The notes under the pieces: model-generated
What the model was told of the DNA's origin: nothing
Database searches by the model: none
What the model saw: only the letters and a program-made list of their open reading frames with translations
DNA from: Denitrobacterium sp024691475
GTDB lineage: Bacteria > Actinomycetota > Coriobacteriia > Coriobacteriales > Eggerthellaceae
Direction: 5' to 3'
Assembly (NCBI GenBank): GCA_024691475.1
Contig: JAILNP010000026.1
Span: 4,945-68,944, forward strand
DNA length: 64,000 nucleotides
Part shown: positions 60,675 to 64,000 of the stretch, piece after piece
Layout of the letters: each line of letters opens with the position of its first letter
How positions within the stretch are numbered: the first letter of the stretch is position 1
Program-made: the position numbers and the translations under genes

Positions 60675-63578
60675 ATGCTTCAACCTAACGATGAGTTGCA
60701 CGGTTTTCGCGTTGAACGCGTTGAACCGCTTGCCGAAATCGATGGCGATGCCATTGTCATGCGGCACGCCCAGAGTGGCGCGCGCCTGCTGTACCTGAAG
60801 AATGAGGACACGAACAAGGCGTTCTCCATAGCGTTTGGCACGTCGCCCGTCGACGACACGGGCGTGTTCCACATTCTGGAGCATTCTGTGCTTTGCGGTT
60901 CCGATCGCTTCCCCGTGAAAGAGCCGTTCGTGAACCTGCTGCGCACGAGCATGCAGACGTTTCTGAACGCCCTTACGTTCCCCGACAAGACGATGTACCC
61001 CGTGGCTAGCACGAACGAGCAGGACCTGCTCAACCTTATGGACGTGTACCTGGATGCGGTACTGCATCCGGCCATCTATTCCGACAAGGCTATCTTCGAG
61101 CAGGAAGGTTGGCATTACGAGCTGGAGCCGCGCGAGGATGGCACCGAGCGCCTGTCGTACAACGGCGTGGTGTTCAACGAGATGAAGGGTGCCCTTTCCG
61201 ACCCGGAAAGCGTGCTGTATCACGCTGTCAACCGGGCGCTCTTCCCGGGCACGTGCTATGAGTTCGAAAGCGGCGGCACGCCGCGTGCCATCCCCCAGCT
61301 TACGTACGATCAGTTCCTGGATACGCATGCGCGTCACTATCGCTTGGATAACTCGTACATCGTCTTGTACGGCAATGTCGACATCGATCGCATGCTGGGC
61401 TTTTTGGACGAGCGCTATCTGAGCTGCTGCGAACCGCGTACGCAAGAGGCACCCAATCCGCGGGGCCATGCCGATTCGCGCGTTTCGCTCGACAACGTGG
61501 TAAAGATGACGACGTCGCCCGATAACGCCTGCGTGGGTCTTGCCTACGTGGTGGGGGAGTCGCATGATTTCGAGCGCGTGCTGGCTTGCGACATCCTGCT
61601 AGATGCTTTGATGGGTGGCAACGAATCGCCCATCAAGCGTGCGGTGCTCGACGCTGGCCTGGGCGGCGACGCTACGGGCTATCTGCTGGACGCCCAGGCG
61701 CAACCAGGTGCCATGTTCGTCCTGCGCAATGCGAAGCCTCAGGTGGCGCAGAAGTTCATGGAGGTTATCGAGACCGAGGCAAAGCGCCTGGTGAAAGATG
61801 GCATTCCGCGCGATGTGCTGCAGGCTTCTCTTGCCCAGATGGCGTTTTCGCTGCGCGAGCGCGACCGCGGCATGGCCGATGGCGTAGCACTGGCCATGAG
61901 CGCGCTTTCCGGTTGGCTGTACAGCGATGACGATGTTACGACGTATTTGCATTACGAAGAGCCGTTGGCGCATATGCGCGAGGGTTTGGCGGGCCGTTAC
62001 TTCGAAGACCTGCTGGAAAGCCTGGTGCTGCGTAGCGACCACAAGGCGCTCGTGGATTTGCAGGCTACGTCCGAAGAGGGTGCCGCTGCCGAGGAAGCCA
62101 AGGAGCTTGTCGAGCGCGAGCAGGCTATGGGCGAGGAAGACCGAGCGCAGGTGCATGCTGACGTTGAAGCGCTGCGTGCTCGTCAGGAGGCTCCCGATTC
62201 CCCCGAGGCGCTCTCCACGCTGCCGCAGCTGCATGTGAGCGACATTGGGCCCGCGGTTCCCGATCCGGAAACGGTGCGGCGCGACGACCTACCGCTTCCG
62301 TATCTGTATCACGACATTCCCACGCGTGGCATCAACTACCTGTACGCCTACTTCGGCATGAATGGCCTTACCTGGGAAGACATACCCTATGCTGAGGTCA
62401 TGGCGCAGCTGCTAGGCGTGCTGGGTACCGATACGCGCTCCGCCGCTCAGGTGGACGTGTGGACGCGTGAGCATTTGGGCGCACTGCGCTTCTTCGCGGA
62501 AGTGCACGTGAACAGCAAGGATCCCGAGGACATCACGCCGCGGTTCGTCGTTTCCACAAGCGCCCTTTCAGAAGAACTTGATTCCCTTGCATCCATTCCG
62601 CGTGAGGTGTGGGAGCGCACCGATTTCAACGACAAGGCGCGCGTGCGTGACGCGCTCGTGCAGAAGCGCATCGACATGGAGCAGGCGTTCATGGGCATGG
62701 GCCATACCAAGGCTGCCTCGCGCATTTCCTCGTACCTGTATACGTCGGGCGTGCTCGACGAGCAGCTTCATGGCGTCGACTTCTACCTGTTCCTGAAGGA
62801 TTTGCTCGACCACTTCGACGAGCGTTTTGATGAGCTGGTGGTTCGCCTGAATGACGTGCGCAAGCGCGTGTTCACGCAGGCAAATTGCACGATCAGCTTT
62901 ACGGGCACGCCGCAGGAGCTTGATGCGTTTGCCGATGCCGCGGGTACGCTTGGCCTGCCGGTAGGCTCTCAGGAATCCATGCTGCAGATTCCTGCGCCCC
63001 AGGTGCGCCGCGAGGCGTTTATTACGCCGGGCGATGTGGTGTACGTGGGCAAGGGTGCCAATCTGCGTGATGTCGCCCCGTATGGCGGCGCGTGGTCGGT
63101 GCTGTCGAATGCGCTTTCGTTCGACTACCTATGGAACGAAGTGCGCGTGAAGGGTGGTGCGTATGGCTGCGGGTTCCGTCGCATGCCCATTGGCTATGCC
63201 CGATTCCATTCGTTCCGCGACCCGCGTATCGACGAGACGATCGAGCGCTATGATGCGGCTGCCGATTGGCTTGCCGAGTTCGACCCGTCCCCCGACGAGA
63301 TGGAGGGCTACATCGTGAGCACCGTTGCGGCGCACGATGCCCCCACGAAGCCCCGTATGGTGGCGCGTCGTGGCGATGCGTGCGTATTTGCCCATCGCGC
63401 CCCCGATTTCCGTGAGCAGATGCGTGCGGAAAAGCTTGCCGTTACGCCCGAGGCGCTTCGCGGCTATGCCGATGCGTTGCGCGTGTTGGCGGACTCATCC
63501 GCCATCTGCGTTTTTGGCAGTGCCGATATTATCGACAAGGCGAAGACGAAGTTCGACCAGCGTATCGAGCTCATGTAG
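60675..63578 (+). CDS. M16C-family zinc metalloprotease (presequence-protease/insulinase type)
   Basis: A 967-aa pitrilysin-family peptidase. The inverted zinc motif HILEH (residues 66-70) is followed by the downstream Glu region (KAIFEQEGWHYELEP). The layout is two homologous halves in one chain with a coiled linker near residues 470-510, as in PreP/Cym1. It degrades peptides in an enclosed chamber. No signal peptide, so cytoplasmic. AAGGAGG 5 bases before the ATG. A hairpin follows the gene. Confidence 0.93.
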   Translation: MLQPNDELHGFRVERVEPLAEIDGDAIVMRHAQSGARLLYLKNEDTNKAFSIAFGTSPVDDTGVFHILEHSVLCGSDRFPVKEPFVNLLRTSMQTFLNALTFPDKTMYPVASTNEQDLLNLMDVYLDAVLHPAIYSDKAIFEQEGWHYELEPREDGTERLSYNGVVFNEMKGALSDPESVLYHAVNRALFPGTCYEFESGGTPRAIPQLTYDQFLDTHARHYRLDNSYIVLYGNVDIDRMLGFLDERYLSCCEPRTQEAPNPRGHADSRVSLDNVVKMTTSPDNACVGLAYVVGESHDFERVLACDILLDALMGGNESPIKRAVLDAGLGGDATGYLLDAQAQPGAMFVLRNAKPQVAQKFMEVIETEAKRLVKDGIPRDVLQASLAQMAFSLRERDRGMADGVALAMSALSGWLYSDDDVTTYLHYEEPLAHMREGLAGRYFEDLLESLVLRSDHKALVDLQATSEEGAAAEEAKELVEREQAMGEEDRAQVHADVEALRARQEAPDSPEALSTLPQLHVSDIGPAVPDPETVRRDDLPLPYLYHDIPTRGINYLYAYFGMNGLTWEDIPYAEVMAQLLGVLGTDTRSAAQVDVWTREHLGALRFFAEVHVNSKDPEDITPRFVVSTSALSEELDSLASIPREVWERTDFNDKARVRDALVQKRIDMEQAFMGMGHTKAASRISSYLYTSGVLDEQLHGVDFYLFLKDLLDHFDERFDELVVRLNDVRKRVFTQANCTISFTGTPQELDAFADAAGTLGLPVGSQESMLQIPAPQVRREAFITPGDVVYVGKGANLRDVAPYGGAWSVLSNALSFDYLWNEVRVKGGAYGCGFRRMPIGYARFHSFRDPRIDETIERYDAAADWLAEFDPSPDEMEGYIVSTVAAHDAPTKPRMVARRGDACVFAHRAPDFREQMRAEKLAVTPEALRGYADALRVLADSSAICVFGSADIIDKAKTKFDQRIELM

Positions 63579-63615
63579 GGAAGCGGGCTATAGCCCGTTA
63601 GATGGTCTCGTATGG

Positions 63616-63649
63616 AGGGTCCCAGCCGGATGGTTCCGGTTGGGACCCT
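63616..63649. terminator. long hairpin between the M16 protease and mazG-like genes
   Basis: A 15-bp stem (AGGGTCCCAGCCGGA with TCCGGTTGGGACCCT, one G-T pair) with loop TGGT. No T run on the plus strand, but its position between convergent genes fits a bidirectional terminator. Confidence 0.6.
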
Positions 63650-63662
63650 TGGCGTTGGCTGC

Positions 63663-64000
63663 TTATTGGGCCGATTCGGCCTGCTTGGCAGCGTTCCACA
63701 GGCCGTTGAGCGCTTGCGTGTCGTAGTCGTCGATGCGCTTGCCGTCGGCATGGGCTGCGGCTTCCATGTGCTCCCAGCGGCGCTGGAACTTGTCGCAGGT
63801 GCGACGCAGACAGGTTTCGGCGTCGAGGTGCTCGCGACGTGCCACGTTTACCAGTGCGAATAGGATGTCTCCGAATTCGAGTTCCGCTTCGGCCGAACGT
63901 GGTTCGGCTGCCTTGAACTCGGCGATTTCCTCTTCGACCTTTGCCCAGACGTCTTCGGTGGATTCCCATTCGAAGCCCACGCTCACCGTCTTGCGCGATA
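63663..64000 (-). CDS. mazG: MazG-like nucleoside triphosphate pyrophosphohydrolase, C-terminal part
   Basis: The visible 112 residues match the second MazG domain: SVGFEWESTEDVWAKVEEEI, then ELEFGDILFALVNVARR with the metal-binding E-x-x-D, and the C-terminal RCT/KFQRRW helix. MazG cleaves NTPs to NMP and pyrophosphate. The frame runs open to the window edge, so the N-terminal part and start lie beyond base 64000. An internal GTG at 63986 is unlikely to be the start because conserved residues precede it. Confidence 0.85.
   Translation of the reverse strand, partial: SRKTVSVGFEWESTEDVWAKVEEEIAEFKAAEPRSAEAELEFGDILFALVNVARREHLDAETCLRRTCDKFQRRWEHMEAAAHADGKRIDDYDTQALNGLWNAAKQAESAQ

Overview
The window looks like a chromosomal segment of a strictly anaerobic actinobacterium of class Coriobacteriia, most likely family Eggerthellaceae (Eggerthella/Slackia/Adlercreutzia relatives). 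The reasons are the GC-rich codon use, the Tat-exported lipoprotein flavoprotein reductases paired with polytopic LuxR-type regulators, the anaerobic formate and selenium metabolism, and the actinobacterial order of the pyrH-frr-uppS-cdsA-dxr and rseP-ispG genes. The assignment rests on gene content only.

Layout. 1-2.1 kb: aspS behind a possible hisS tail. 2.1-10.3 kb: a LuxR-type membrane regulator divergent from a flavoprotein reductase, a bactofilin-like membrane protein, and a second LuxR-type regulator divergent from a YfcC/DcuC-type transporter. 10.5-15 kb: a two-gene soluble formate dehydrogenase (cysteine type) with a NuoF-C/GltD-like electron-transfer partner. 15.1-26 kb: a selenium island with selB and selA, then a divergent operon of a double-cubane-cluster reductase, two DUF3343 proteins, YedF, a cysteine desulfurase and the ATP-driven activase, an NhaC-type antiporter, selD and selC. 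selD is itself a selenoprotein gene read through UGA. 26-32 kb: htrA and the housekeeping set pyrH-frr-uppS-cdsA-dxr. 32.2-50.9 kb: an accessory respiratory block placed between dxr and rseP. It holds a heme-sensing one-component regulator, a divergent NrfA-like pentaheme lipoprotein, lactate permease, a membrane formate dehydrogenase operon with a selenocysteine catalytic subunit, a second LuxR/flavoprotein pair bracketed by paired inverted repeats, a membrane-anchored lysozyme-like protein and a small winged-helix regulator. 50.9-56.3 kb: rseP-ispG-proS and a U32 protein. 56.4-64 kb: a third LuxR/flavoprotein pair, two uncharacterised small genes, an M16 metalloprotease and the end of a mazG-like gene.

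How the genes work together. The selenium island supplies Sec-tRNA(Sec) and SelB. The visible clients are SelD itself and the formate dehydrogenase, whose UGA is followed by a stem-loop almost identical to the E. coli fdhF SECIS. Formate oxidation feeds the quinone pool through FdhB and FdhC. The exported flavoproteins and the multiheme lipoprotein are plausible terminal reductases, each next to its own regulator. The most interesting unexplained pieces are the double-cubane/activase/DUF3343/YedF operon with its structured leader, the DUF3365-HAMP-winged-helix regulator next to an atypical NrfA with a pair of perfect palindromes upstream, and the repeated regulator-reductase modules, one of them flanked by repeats like a cassette.
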